Shown here one piece after another: positions 49,312-56,978 of a DNA stretch of 64,000 nt; position 1 is the first letter of the stretch, and each line of letters begins with the position of its first letter. The notes beneath the pieces are model-generated. The model was given only the letters and a program-made list of their open reading frames with translations, had not been told where the DNA came from and searched no databases. Origin of the DNA: Pseudomonadales bacterium (GTDB lineage Bacteria; Pseudomonadota; Gammaproteobacteria; Pseudomonadales; IMCC2047). The position numbers and the translations under genes were made by a program. The stretch spans positions 252,501 to 316,500 of the forward strand of contig JACKNY010000001.1 in assembly GCA_024234615.1 (NCBI GenBank), read 5' to 3'.

Positions 49312-49773
49312 GTGGCAGAGACCGGAAAAAACTCTACTGATGAAGCCATTAAGTTAGGTATTCTTGAAAATATAATTGGCTACCAACTGCGTCGCGCCCA
49401 AACCGCGTTATTTCAGAATTTTGCCAAAAAAGAGTACTTAAATAGCATTACTCCGGGTCAATTTGGTTTGCTCGTCAAGATCAAAAATAATCCAGGTATT
49501 AGCCAAACCGCCTTGGCTAAGGCCGATGGGATTGAGCGGTCGACTCTGGGAGAAATTATCGATCGTTTTGAAGAGCGCGGCTTGGTGGAGCGTAGGAAAC
49601 ATGCCGTTGATCGGCGGGCCTATGCCTTGCATTTAACCGCTAAAGGCGTTGCCTTTTTGGATGAAGTCGTACCGCTAGTCTTTGAAAATGATGCGGATAT
49701 GACTAATAATTTTTCAGAGGACGAAAAGAAAGAACTGCTGAGATTGCTAAAAATGCTGGCTTTACACGGTTAG
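49312..49773 (+). CDS. MarR-family transcriptional regulator
   Basis: The 153-aa protein has the winged-helix core: ITPGQFGLLVKIKNNPGISQTALAKADGIERSTLGEIIDRFEERGLVERRKHAVDRRAYALHLTAKG, given here by its parts (helix 3-4 at about 60-85, wing with DRRAYAL). MarR proteins bind palindromes as dimers and often respond to aromatic acids or their CoA esters; BadR of Rhodopseudomonas palustris, which controls benzoyl-CoA reductase genes, is in this family. The effector here is unknown. The GTG at 49312 was chosen because AAAGG lies 10 bases upstream; a TTG at 49288 is the alternative. Neighbours are hemerythrin, rnf and benzoyl-CoA reductase genes, so a link is plausible but unproven. Confidence 0.85.
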   Translation: MAETGKNSTDEAIKLGILENIIGYQLRRAQTALFQNFAKKEYLNSITPGQFGLLVKIKNNPGISQTALAKADGIERSTLGEIIDRFEERGLVERRKHAVDRRAYALHLTAKGVAFLDEVVPLVFENDADMTNNFSEDEKKELLRLLKMLALHG

Positions 49774-50107
49774 TTGTTTCACGCCAACCTTTACTCACAT
49801 TTCATTATTCTGCGGCCTTGTCTTCATTCTGTGGTTTGGCCGCCTCACCTGCTAACAACAACGCTTAAAGCCTTGGTTGTCGCTCAAATTACGATGTCTC
49901 TTACTGTTTTTCTTTAGTGTTTACGAGAGCCCGCTAAAGCATCCTGGATGCTTGCATGGGGCATTGCTATCAATCTTATAATAAGGTACGCTTACATTAA
50001 GCATTAAATACATTATGTTCGTTAGTGAGAGAGCGGTTTGTTGTTAAAGCATTGTGAACTGAAACGAAATAAATAATTTGGAAATAGTGAATTCCTGGAG
50101 AGTAGCC
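49774..50107 (+). other. Intergenic region before the hemerythrin-like gene
   Basis: No gene is visible in these 334 bases. It holds an inverted repeat GCGGCC (49812-49817) with GGCCGC (49838-49843) that may help end the MarR transcript, a 15-base palindrome AGCATCC-T-GGATGCT at 49938-49952, and the promoter candidate at 49952-49982. Confidence 0.5.
49952..49982 (+). promoter_or_regulatory. Possible promoter of the hemerythrin-like gene
   Basis: A perfect TATAAT at 49977-49982 follows TTGCAT (49952-49957) with a long 19-base spacer. The palindrome at 49938-49952 touches the -35 box and could be an operator. The leader would be about 119 bases. Confidence 0.4.
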
Positions 50108-50566
50108 ATGAGTGGGGGGGCGGACATTTTAAAAGTTATCCATAGAAAACAAAAGGATATGATCGCTCTTCTAGAGCGATTTGAAGATTGGTTATTGGCC
50201 GCGGAATATAGTGCGCGCAAACCGAACAATAAGATGAATAGTCTATTTTCCAAAGTAAAAAGCCACATTGACACACATTTAGAGTTTGAAACGGAATATC
50301 TTTTGCCGCTACTAAATAAAAATGCTAACCAGCGTACTTTGGCGGGTTTAGTGCAACAGAGAGCACTGATAATAAACCTAACCGGAAAGATGCATCGGCT
50401 TATGGAAAATATCCAAAATGAAAAGCTTGGCATTTGCGCTTGGGATGAGTTTATTGATAGCGCGCTTACGCTGGTACACGCCACTTTTTCACTATTCCAT
50501 TGGGAAGAATTAGCGTTTTTACCTTCTGCCAGAGGTAACCTAGTGCCAGTTACCGGTGAATATTAG
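50108..50566 (+). CDS. Hemerythrin-like (HHE) domain protein
   Basis: The 152-aa helical protein carries parts of the hemerythrin diiron site: H12, H53, H57 and E61 (SHIDTHLEFETEYLLP), and H124, H131, E134 in the last helix (LVHATFSLFHWEELAFLP). The histidine usually found in the third helix (R-x-EH) is not clear; that segment reads VQQRALII. The iron site may therefore be altered. Hemerythrins bind O2, and some bind NO or sense redox state; the role here is unknown. The ATG at 50108 behind CTGGAG is preferred to the TTG at 50078. It lies between a MarR gene and the rnf operon. Confidence 0.7.
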   Translation: MSGGADILKVIHRKQKDMIALLERFEDWLLAAEYSARKPNNKMNSLFSKVKSHIDTHLEFETEYLLPLLNKNANQRTLAGLVQQRALIINLTGKMHRLMENIQNEKLGICAWDEFIDSALTLVHATFSLFHWEELAFLPSARGNLVPVTGEY

Positions 50567-50611
50567 GTGCTTGTGTACTGAAGTTAGAGTGGGCCAGCAT
50601 TTTACGAAAAA

Positions 50612-50654
50612 TTGATCTTGAGCAATTGACAATATTGTATGACTACCTTTTAAT
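50612..50654 (+). promoter_or_regulatory. rnf operon promoter with FNR/Anr-type box
   Basis: TTGATCTTGAGCAA at 50612-50625 differs from the FNR consensus TTGAT-N4-ATCAA by one base. Directly after it lie TTGACA (50626-50631) and TTTAAT (50649-50654) with a 17-base spacer. With a start near 50661 the box is centred about 42.5 bases upstream, the class II activation position. This suggests induction when oxygen is low. Confidence 0.6.
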
Positions 50655-50723
50655 AAGTATAGCCAACAATATGATATCAATAATATTAGGGTTTGATACA
50701 TTTTTTAACCTGGAAGGTGTCTA

Positions 50724-51299
50724 GTGCTTAGTGATGCAGCACTGTTACTCAGTGCGATTTTAGTCAATAATTTTGTACTGTCCCAATTCCTTGGGCTATG
50801 CCCATTTATGGGTGTGTCAAACAAAGTTGAGACAGCTATTGGCATGGCGGCGGCCACTACCTTCGTCTTAACCCTAGCCTCGGCCTGTGCTTACTTGGTG
50901 TTTCATTGGTTATTAGCACCACTAGGATTGGAATACCTGAAGACCATTTTCTTTATTTTAGTTATCGCATCGGTGGTGCAGTTGACTAAAATGATTATCG
51001 AGAAAACCAGCCCCGTTCTGTACCGAGTTTTAGGTGTGTTTTTACCTCTCATCACCACTAATTGTGCTGTGTTGGGTGTGGTCTTACAGAATACAGCGAA
51101 GGAGCACAACTTTGTGCAGTCTTTGCTTTGGGGGTTTGGAGGCGCACTGGGTTTTTCTCTGGTGTTAGTCCTTTTTTCGTCTATGCGTGAACGAATTGCT
51201 GCCGCTGATGTGCCCGTCGCTTTGCAAGGGACGGCAATCGGAATGGTTACCGCAAGCTTGATCTCTTTAGCTTTTATGGGTTTTGCTGGGCTAGTTTAG
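50724..51299 (+). CDS. rnfA: Electron transport complex subunit RnfA (RsxA)
   Basis: RnfA is a six-span inner-membrane subunit of the Rnf complex, which couples ferredoxin-NAD electron transfer to ion flow; with RnfE it holds a [2Fe-2S] cluster at the membrane centre. The 191 aa match the E. coli RsxA length, with NNFVLSQFLGLCPFMGVS (cluster cysteine in GLCPF) and LPLITTNCAVLGV (second cysteine). The start is GTG with GGAAGG upstream. It begins a seven-gene operon behind an FNR-type promoter. Confidence 0.97.
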   Translation: MLSDAALLLSAILVNNFVLSQFLGLCPFMGVSNKVETAIGMAAATTFVLTLASACAYLVFHWLLAPLGLEYLKTIFFILVIASVVQLTKMIIEKTSPVLYRVLGVFLPLITTNCAVLGVVLQNTAKEHNFVQSLLWGFGGALGFSLVLVLFSSMRERIAAADVPVALQGTAIGMVTASLISLAFMGFAGLV

Positions 51300-51324
51300 C
51301 CCCTATCTATTTGGAGCTGCCGCT

Positions 51325-51918
51325 ATGTATTCACTGTTGATTTCCTACCCATTATTGTCTGCGCTGGTTGCGCTAGGGAGCTTATCGGTACTGTTTGGCG
51401 GCGTGCTTGGTTTTGCGGCGGTGCGCTTGCGTGTGGAAGGTAATCCCATCGTCGCAGAGGTTAGCGATTTGCTACCTCAAAGTCAGTGTGGCCAATGCGG
51501 CTACCCAGGCTGTGTTAACTATGCGGAAGCGATCGTAAGTAATGGAGAAGCTCTTAATAAGTGCCCTCCAGGCGGGCAAGCGACTATTAATGCTATTGCT
51601 AATTTATTGGGGGTAGAGGCACCGAAGGTTGATGAAGAGAATGTTATTTCCGGCCCCATGATTGCCTACATTGACGAAACCGATTGCTATGGTTGCACCA
51701 AGTGTTTAAGAGCCTGCCCGGTCGACGCCATTATTGGGGCGACGAAAATGATGCACACAGTGATCGACACCGATTGCACAGGATGTGGGCTCTGTATTGA
51801 TACTTGTTCGAAAAATTGTATTGCCATGTATCCGGTGCCCGTTACTACTCAGAACTGGTGCTGGGAATTGCCTGAATATCCAGTGGTAACTTCACGCGCA
51901 GGTACTGCGCCATGTTAA
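51325..51918 (+). CDS. rnfB: Electron transport complex subunit RnfB
   Basis: RnfB is the membrane-anchored iron-sulfur subunit that exchanges electrons with soluble ferredoxin. The 197 aa have an N-terminal membrane helix, a CGQCGYPGC cluster motif (C55, C58, C63, with C80), and two ferredoxin-type [4Fe-4S] motifs (C121-C131 and C151-C161). In the last motif the usual CP is CS (CIDTCSKNC), a mild change. It overlaps rnfC by seven bases. Confidence 0.97.
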   Translation: MYSLLISYPLLSALVALGSLSVLFGGVLGFAAVRLRVEGNPIVAEVSDLLPQSQCGQCGYPGCVNYAEAIVSNGEALNKCPPGGQATINAIANLLGVEAPKVDEENVISGPMIAYIDETDCYGCTKCLRACPVDAIIGATKMMHTVIDTDCTGCGLCIDTCSKNCIAMYPVPVTTQNWCWELPEYPVVTSRAGTAPC

Positions 51919-53414
51919 ACATCTTAAATCGTTTACGCGGCGGCATTCATCCGCCGGATCAAAAGCAGATGTCAGCTGAGCAGCCCATTACGCTAATGCC
52001 CTTCGCGGACCGACTGATTCTACCGCTATCACAGCACATTGGCACACCTGCGCATGCTGTCGTTAAAGTGGGTGAAAAGGTGTTGGGCGGACAGCTGCTG
52101 GCGGAACCGGATGGACATTTTAGTTTGCCAGTGCACTCACCCACTTCGGGTACTGTGATTGCTTTTGAAGAGCATCGCGTACCACATCCATCGAATTTAA
52201 CTGCACCCTGTTTAATATTAGCGGTGGATGGCGATCATCTGGCTTTGGAACAACAGGGGTTCGAACATTTTGAGCAGGCATCGAAGCAGGAGTTACTTAA
52301 TAAAATTCGTAGTTGTGGTATTGCCGGTATGGGCGGTGCGGGGTTTCCTACCGACGCAAAGCTGAAACCGCGTTCAAATAAAACTATCGATACACTCATT
52401 ATTAACGGCATGGAGTGTGAGCCTTACATTACGGCCGACGATCGATTAATGCGTGAACACGCAGCCGACGTTGTTATCGGTGCCCGCATTTTGGCTTATT
52501 TATTGGACTATCCTAAACGCTGTTTAATTGCCGTAGAGGACAACAAACCAGAAGCGATTGCAATGTTGCGTCAAGCGGCGGCGGGTTCCCAGATCGAAGT
52601 GGCGGAATTTCCAACCAAATATCCTTCTGGTAGCGAAAAACAGTTAATTCAACTGGCTACTGGCAAGAAATTACCGACCGGGAAATTACCTTCCGATATT
52701 GGTGTCATGGTTCAAAATATCACCACCACGGTGGGGGTTTACCGGGCGATTATTCAAGGTAAACCTATGGGTGCCAGAGTTACTACTGTCACTGGTAAGG
52801 CGATTGCTCGTCCTGGGAACTATAAGGTGTTAATGGGTACTCCAGTAGCCCATCTGCTAAGGGAAACGGGTTACGATGAAACGAAATCTTCGCGCCTGAT
52901 CCTGGGTGGACCGATGATGGGCTTTACTATTACTGATCCGCAAATTCCCATTATTAAAACCAGCAATTGCGTACTGGCGCCTAGTATGGATGAGTTTCCA
53001 GCGCCGTCTATACCACAAGCCTGTATCCGTTGTGGCCGTTGTGCACAGGTTTGTCCGATGCAATTGTTACCGCAACAGCTTTATTGGTACGCCAAAAGTA
53101 GGGATCAGGAAAAGCTACAGCGTTACCGTTTGTTTGACTGTATCGAGTGTGGTAGTTGCGCTTATGCCTGCACCAGCAATATTCCGTTGGTACATTACTA
53201 TCGAGCAGCCAAAGGTGAAATTCGTACCCGTCAGCAGCAGCAGCAAGCTGCGGCAAGCGCTAAATTACGCCATGAAAAGCGTGTTGCCCGTAAAGAGGCT
53301 TTACAGGCAGAGCGTGATGCCAAACGTAAACCTCGACCTAAGCCCGAAGTGACGCCCGATCATATGAGTGCTGGCGACATAATCGCCAGTACCACAGAAA
53401 CGCTTGAGTCATAA
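51912..53414 (+). CDS. rnfC: Electron transport complex subunit RnfC
   Basis: RnfC is the peripheral NADH-binding flavoprotein with two [4Fe-4S] clusters. The 500 aa include AGMGGAGFPTDAK (nucleotide binding, about residues 137-149), NGMECEPYITADD, and cluster motifs CIRCGRCAQVCP (about 371) and CIECGSCAYAC (about 409). A Gln/Ala/Lys-rich tail follows. It lacks the long Ala-rich C-terminal extension of E. coli RsxC (740 aa), ending near residue 500, as in many other bacteria. Confidence 0.97.
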   Translation: MLNILNRLRGGIHPPDQKQMSAEQPITLMPFADRLILPLSQHIGTPAHAVVKVGEKVLGGQLLAEPDGHFSLPVHSPTSGTVIAFEEHRVPHPSNLTAPCLILAVDGDHLALEQQGFEHFEQASKQELLNKIRSCGIAGMGGAGFPTDAKLKPRSNKTIDTLIINGMECEPYITADDRLMREHAADVVIGARILAYLLDYPKRCLIAVEDNKPEAIAMLRQAAAGSQIEVAEFPTKYPSGSEKQLIQLATGKKLPTGKLPSDIGVMVQNITTTVGVYRAIIQGKPMGARVTTVTGKAIARPGNYKVLMGTPVAHLLRETGYDETKSSRLILGGPMMGFTITDPQIPIIKTSNCVLAPSMDEFPAPSIPQACIRCGRCAQVCPMQLLPQQLYWYAKSRDQEKLQRYRLFDCIECGSCAYACTSNIPLVHYYRAAKGEIRTRQQQQQAAASAKLRHEKRVARKEALQAERDAKRKPRPKPEVTPDHMSAGDIIASTTETLES

Positions 53415-53428
53415 CTAAGGCCGCTGTC

Positions 53429-54487
53429 ATGACGCTGATGAATATAAGCTCACCCCATGTTACTAGTGATGGCGATGCTGGCTCGATGATGCGGTTGGTA
53501 TTGTTTGCTACGCTACCGGGGTTAGCGATGCTCACCTATTGGTATGGTTGGGGGAGCCTCATTCATGTCGGTTGGGCGGTGCTGCTGGCGCTGGGTTTTG
53601 AAACCATAGCCCTGCTCATGCGAGGGCGGCCGGTTGGATTTTATTTAAAAGACTATAGCGCGGTGCTTACCGGAGTCTTGCTAGGGCTGGCGTTACCGCC
53701 GTTAGCGCCTTGGTGGATCACCTTGGTGGGTGTGGCTTTCGCTATCATTATCGCAAAACATTTTTTTGGCGGTTTAGGTTATAACCCTTTTAATCCAGCC
53801 ATGGTGGGTTATGTGGTACTGCTGATCTCCTTTCCGGTGCAGATGACCAGCTGGGTCGCGCCGCGCGATTTGGTGGAAGGACAACCGGCGCTGCTATCCT
53901 TTGTGGAAACCTTTGCCCATATTTTTCCGGTAATGGCTCAGACTCCGGTCGATGGCTACACCATGGCAACAGCGCTGGATCTGTTTAAACAACACCAGGG
54001 TTCTTTAGCAGATCAAGCAGTGAATGTGCGCGCGGCGTTTGGCGCTTTTGGCGCTGCCGGTTCAGAGTGGGTCAATCTGGGATATCTGGTGGGAGGGCTG
54101 TTCTTACTCTATAAGCGCGTCTTCACTTGGCATGCACCGGTTGGAATGTTGGGCGCGTTACTTTTGATGTCACTACTTTTTCACAGCGCTCTCGGTATTG
54201 AAAGTGTTGCTTCGCCACTGTTCCATTGGTTCAGTGGGGCAACCATGTTAGGTGCATTTTTTATTATCACTGATCCGGTCACCTCCGCCACCAGCCTAAA
54301 AGGTAGGCTGATTTACGGATTCTCCATTGGCAGTTTGATTTTTATTATCCGTAGCTGGGGCAACTATCCCGATGCGGTTGCTTTCTCTGTGCTGCTGATG
54401 AATTTTGCTGCGCCTTTTCTCGACTATTACACTCAGCCGAGATCCTTTGGGCAGGCGGCTATTTATGCGCGTAAGCAAAAGGATTAA
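53429..54487 (+). CDS. rnfD: Electron transport complex subunit RnfD
   Basis: RnfD is a polytopic membrane subunit with covalently bound FMN. The 352 aa show about ten membrane segments, GYNPFNPAMVGYVVL (118-132), and D175-GYTMAT181, which fits the flavin-attachment pattern D-x-x-[ST]-G-A-[ST] except that G is replaced by M; T181 is the likely FMN site. The conserved ITDPVTSAT is at 280-288. FMN attachment would need ApbE, which is not in this window. The gene is followed by rnfG after four bases. Confidence 0.96.
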   Translation: MTLMNISSPHVTSDGDAGSMMRLVLFATLPGLAMLTYWYGWGSLIHVGWAVLLALGFETIALLMRGRPVGFYLKDYSAVLTGVLLGLALPPLAPWWITLVGVAFAIIIAKHFFGGLGYNPFNPAMVGYVVLLISFPVQMTSWVAPRDLVEGQPALLSFVETFAHIFPVMAQTPVDGYTMATALDLFKQHQGSLADQAVNVRAAFGAFGAAGSEWVNLGYLVGGLFLLYKRVFTWHAPVGMLGALLLMSLLFHSALGIESVASPLFHWFSGATMLGAFFIITDPVTSATSLKGRLIYGFSIGSLIFIIRSWGNYPDAVAFSVLLMNFAAPFLDYYTQPRSFGQAAIYARKQKD

Positions 54488-54491
54488 GCAG

Positions 54492-55205
54492 ATGAAGCAG
54501 ACGACTCGATCGGTCGGCAGTTCAGCGCTGGTGCTTTGGCTTTACGGTACAGTTGCTGGATGTCTGACGGTGGGAATATTTCTCTACACCAAGGATACGA
54601 TCACAGAACAACGACGTATGGCCGAAGCGCGTGCGTTAACACAGATTATTGCTTCCGATCAATATGATAATGAGTTGCTGGATGACAAGCTGACATTGTT
54701 AGATGCCTCGGTGCTAGGTCAGCAGGAGGAGGGTAGTCAGGCATATATTGCCCGTCAGCAGCAACAGGCTAGCGCCGTGATTTTGCCGGTAACAGTAAGC
54801 GATGGTTATGGCGGCGATATGAAAATGATTGTTGGTGTCAAATCTACCGGTGAAATAACAGGTGTTCGTGTCCTGTCACACACTGAAACTCCGGGGTTGG
54901 GCGATAAAATAGATGCAAAAAAAAGCAGCTGGATTCTCTCATTTTCTGGCCGTTCGTTAACCAACCCTCATCCTGATAAATGGCGAGTAAAGAAAGATGG
55001 TGGTGAATTTGACCAGTTTACTGGCGCCACCATCACTCCACGTGCGGTAGTAAAAGGGGTGTTAAGTGCATTGACCTATTTTGCAGAGCACCGGCAGCGC
55101 TTGCTGATGTCCTCAGCGCTATCAGAAGATACTGTTAAAGCTAAGTTAGAGGGGCAAGCAGAATCCATTACGGTTAACAAGGGAACGGAAAATGGCGGAC
55201 AATAG
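54492..55205 (+). CDS. rnfG: Electron transport complex subunit RnfG
   Basis: RnfG is a periplasm-facing subunit with covalent FMN. The 237 aa have one N-terminal membrane helix (about 12-32) and D174-QFTGAT180, an exact flavin-attachment motif with T180 as the likely site. TETPGLGDKI (131-140) is also typical. The ATG at 54492, just after the rnfD stop and behind GGATTAAGCAG, is preferred to in-frame ATGs inside rnfD. Its end overlaps rnfE by 14 bases. Confidence 0.95.
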   Translation: MKQTTRSVGSSALVLWLYGTVAGCLTVGIFLYTKDTITEQRRMAEARALTQIIASDQYDNELLDDKLTLLDASVLGQQEEGSQAYIARQQQQASAVILPVTVSDGYGGDMKMIVGVKSTGEITGVRVLSHTETPGLGDKIDAKKSSWILSFSGRSLTNPHPDKWRVKKDGGEFDQFTGATITPRAVVKGVLSALTYFAEHRQRLLMSSALSEDTVKAKLEGQAESITVNKGTENGGQ

Positions 55206-55866
55206 TTATCGCGAAATTGCGTCCAATGGTCTCTGGCACAATAACCCGGTGTTAGTGCAAGGCTTGGGACTATGCCCCCTATTAGCGGTGAGTGGCTCCG
55301 TAGTAAACGCGTTGGGTCTGGGATTAGCCACCATGGCGGTATTGACCGGGTCTAACGTGGCTATCTCGATGGCGCGTAAGTACATTCCTGAAGCAATTCG
55401 CTTGCCTATTTTCGTCATTATAATTGCGTGTTTTACGACCTGTATCGAATTAATTATGAACGCTTTTACCTTCGAGCTTTATGAAATACTTGGTCTATTC
55501 ATTCCGTTAATTGTCACCAACTGCGTTATTTTGGGTAGAGCGGATGTCTGCGCCAGTCGGGTCGGAGTGTTACCTGCTGCTTTCGATGGTTTGATGATGG
55601 GGCTTGGCTTCACCATGGTGCTGGTGGTTTTGGGCGCTATTAGGGAGCTATTTGGCACTGGTGCGTTATTTAGTAATATGCAATTGCTATTATGGCCTGA
55701 GACCGCGAACTGGACGTTGCGGCTAGTGGATAACTATAATGGCTTCCTTCTTGCGATACTTCCTCCGGGTGCTTTCCTGGCGACAGGTTTGCTGGTTGCA
55801 GGGAAAAATATCATTACGAGACGATTGGAGAAACGTAACGTTATTCGAACAGAAAGCTATGAGTAA
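55192..55866 (+). CDS. rnfE: Electron transport complex subunit RnfE
   Basis: RnfE is the six-span partner of RnfA. The 224 aa include NNPVLVQGLGLCPLLAVS and IPLIVTNCVILGRADV, which carry the two cysteines for the shared [2Fe-2S] cluster, and the FDGLMMGLGFT segment. Length is close to E. coli RsxE (231). Tight overlap with rnfG shows it is in the same operon. Confidence 0.97.
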   Translation: MADNSYREIASNGLWHNNPVLVQGLGLCPLLAVSGSVVNALGLGLATMAVLTGSNVAISMARKYIPEAIRLPIFVIIIACFTTCIELIMNAFTFELYEILGLFIPLIVTNCVILGRADVCASRVGVLPAAFDGLMMGLGFTMVLVVLGAIRELFGTGALFSNMQLLLWPETANWTLRLVDNYNGFLLAILPPGAFLATGLLVAGKNIITRRLEKRNVIRTESYE

Positions 55867-55886
55867 AGGTGTGGGCTAGTAAAGGT

Positions 55887-56147
55887 ATGGGCGAGAAAAG
55901 CAGTTTGTCAATTGAAGTGGCTTATGCAGAGCCTGGTAGGCAAATAATCCTATCGGCGAAAGTACCTGAAGGAACTAGCGTTTGGGATGCTGTGCTGCTT
56001 TCCGGAATTGTACAAAAAGTTCCGACTATTGATTTGGAAAATCAAGCGATTGGCATATACGGAAAAATCTCCCGTAAGGCAAAAGAGCAGCAGGTTGCGG
56101 AAGGTGATCGTATTGAAATATATCGACCCGTGAACGTTTCCGAGTGA
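55887..56147 (+). CDS. rnfH: RnfH family protein
   Basis: RnfH is a small protein with a beta-grasp, ubiquitin-like fold, common at the end of rnf operons or next to the ratA toxin gene; its role is unclear. The 86 aa contain SIEVAYAEPGRQ at the start and VGIYSRPA-like IGIYGKISRKAKEQQVAEGDRIEIYRPV, matching the E. coli protein. Two starts are possible, the ATG at 55887 and a GTG at 55869, neither with a good ribosome site. Translation may depend on coupling with rnfE, 2 to 20 bases upstream. Confidence 0.85.
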   Translation: MGEKSSLSIEVAYAEPGRQIILSAKVPEGTSVWDAVLLSGIVQKVPTIDLENQAIGIYGKISRKAKEQQVAEGDRIEIYRPVNVSE

Positions 56148-56248
56148 GCCATCTGCTATACGAACCTAATATTGGGCGCTATTAGAGACAATTTCTAGCC
56201 AGCCTGATTAGAAAGAACTATTTCATTTTAAGTTGATAGGAGTGTTAA

Positions 56249-56686
56249 ATGACATCGATTAGTAAATTTATGACTGATGATCATCGCCGTTGCGATGATG
56301 TTTTTGCTGCCGCGGAGAGCGCAGTGGATCAGGGCAATTGGGATGAAGCGGCAAAGGTGACAAACGAGTTCCTCGACGCGATGGAAGCGCATTTCCGAAT
56401 GGAAGAAGAAGTGCTTTTTCCGGCATTGGAAAATAAAACTGGCATGACCATGGGGCCGACCCAGGTCATGCGGCAAGAGCATGAGCAAATGCGCGAATTA
56501 TTTAATCAAATGCGCTATGCCCTAGACGCTCAGGCAGAGGATGATTTCTTGGGTGTGAGTGAAACGCTGCTGATAACCATGCAACAGCACAATATGAAAG
56601 AAGAGGGTATTGTCTATCCGATGAGTGATGAACAGCTCTCAGAAGAAACCCCGAACGTCATGGAACAAATGAAGAGCGTGGCTTGA
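56249..56686 (+). CDS. Hemerythrin domain protein
   Basis: The 145-aa four-helix protein carries a complete HHE set: H12 (DDHRRCD), H48 and E52 (AHFRMEEEVLFP), H78 (RQEHEQM), H114 and E118 (QQHNMKEEGIVYP). These are the expected ligands of an oxygen-binding diiron site. A strong AGGAG (56238-56242) precedes the ATG. The gene is one base ahead of the DUF2249 gene, which leads on to a polytopic membrane protein; this trio recurs in denitrifying and facultative bacteria. A role in O2 or NO handling is likely, but it could also be a sensor or iron-sulfur repair factor like RIC/YtfE, which it resembles only in the domain. Confidence 0.88.
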   Translation: MTSISKFMTDDHRRCDDVFAAAESAVDQGNWDEAAKVTNEFLDAMEAHFRMEEEVLFPALENKTGMTMGPTQVMRQEHEQMRELFNQMRYALDAQAEDDFLGVSETLLITMQQHNMKEEGIVYPMSDEQLSEETPNVMEQMKSVA

Positions 56687-56687
56687 T

Positions 56688-56978
56688 TTGACTGGCTTAA
56701 GCAAAGAAGTTCAGTTAGACCTTAGGGAACTGGAGCCGCCAGAGCCATTTGTGCAGTCGTTGGCAATGCTTGCGAAGCTGCAGCCGGAGCAATATCTTCA
56801 TTTGTTGCATCACCGTGAACCGGCCATGCTCTACCCGGAATTAGCTCCGCGTGGGTTTGTGGCAAAGACCGGAACGGATAAAAACGGGCTGTTCCATATT
56901 ATGGTGTGGCGTCAAACTGAAGAGGGTGCTGGTACCGCTGCGACCAAACATCTAGACGAAATTATTGCGGGTGGGTAA
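56688..56978 (+). CDS. DUF2249 domain protein
   Basis: The 96-aa cytoplasmic protein matches the DUF2249 pattern: LDLRELEPPEPFVQSLAML near the start and LHHREPAMLYPELAPRGF in the middle. This small SirA/TusA-like fold is often linked to hemerythrins and NO-related genes; its biochemical role is not established. The start is TTG, two bases after the preceding stop, with no in-frame ATG nearby, so coupled translation is likely. It runs directly into the next gene (stop at 56978, next ATG at 56979). Confidence 0.75.
   Translation: MTGLSKEVQLDLRELEPPEPFVQSLAMLAKLQPEQYLHLLHHREPAMLYPELAPRGFVAKTGTDKNGLFHIMVWRQTEEGAGTAATKHLDEIIAGG

Noticed and set aside
50671..50700. A second possible FNR half-site (ATATCAA then TTTGATACA) near the rnf start
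   Set aside because: The two halves do not have the TTGAT-N4-ATCAA spacing.
53220..53250. A short CAG-rich repeat in rnfC
   Set aside because: It encodes the Gln/Ala tail normal for RnfC and is not a CRISPR or mobile repeat.
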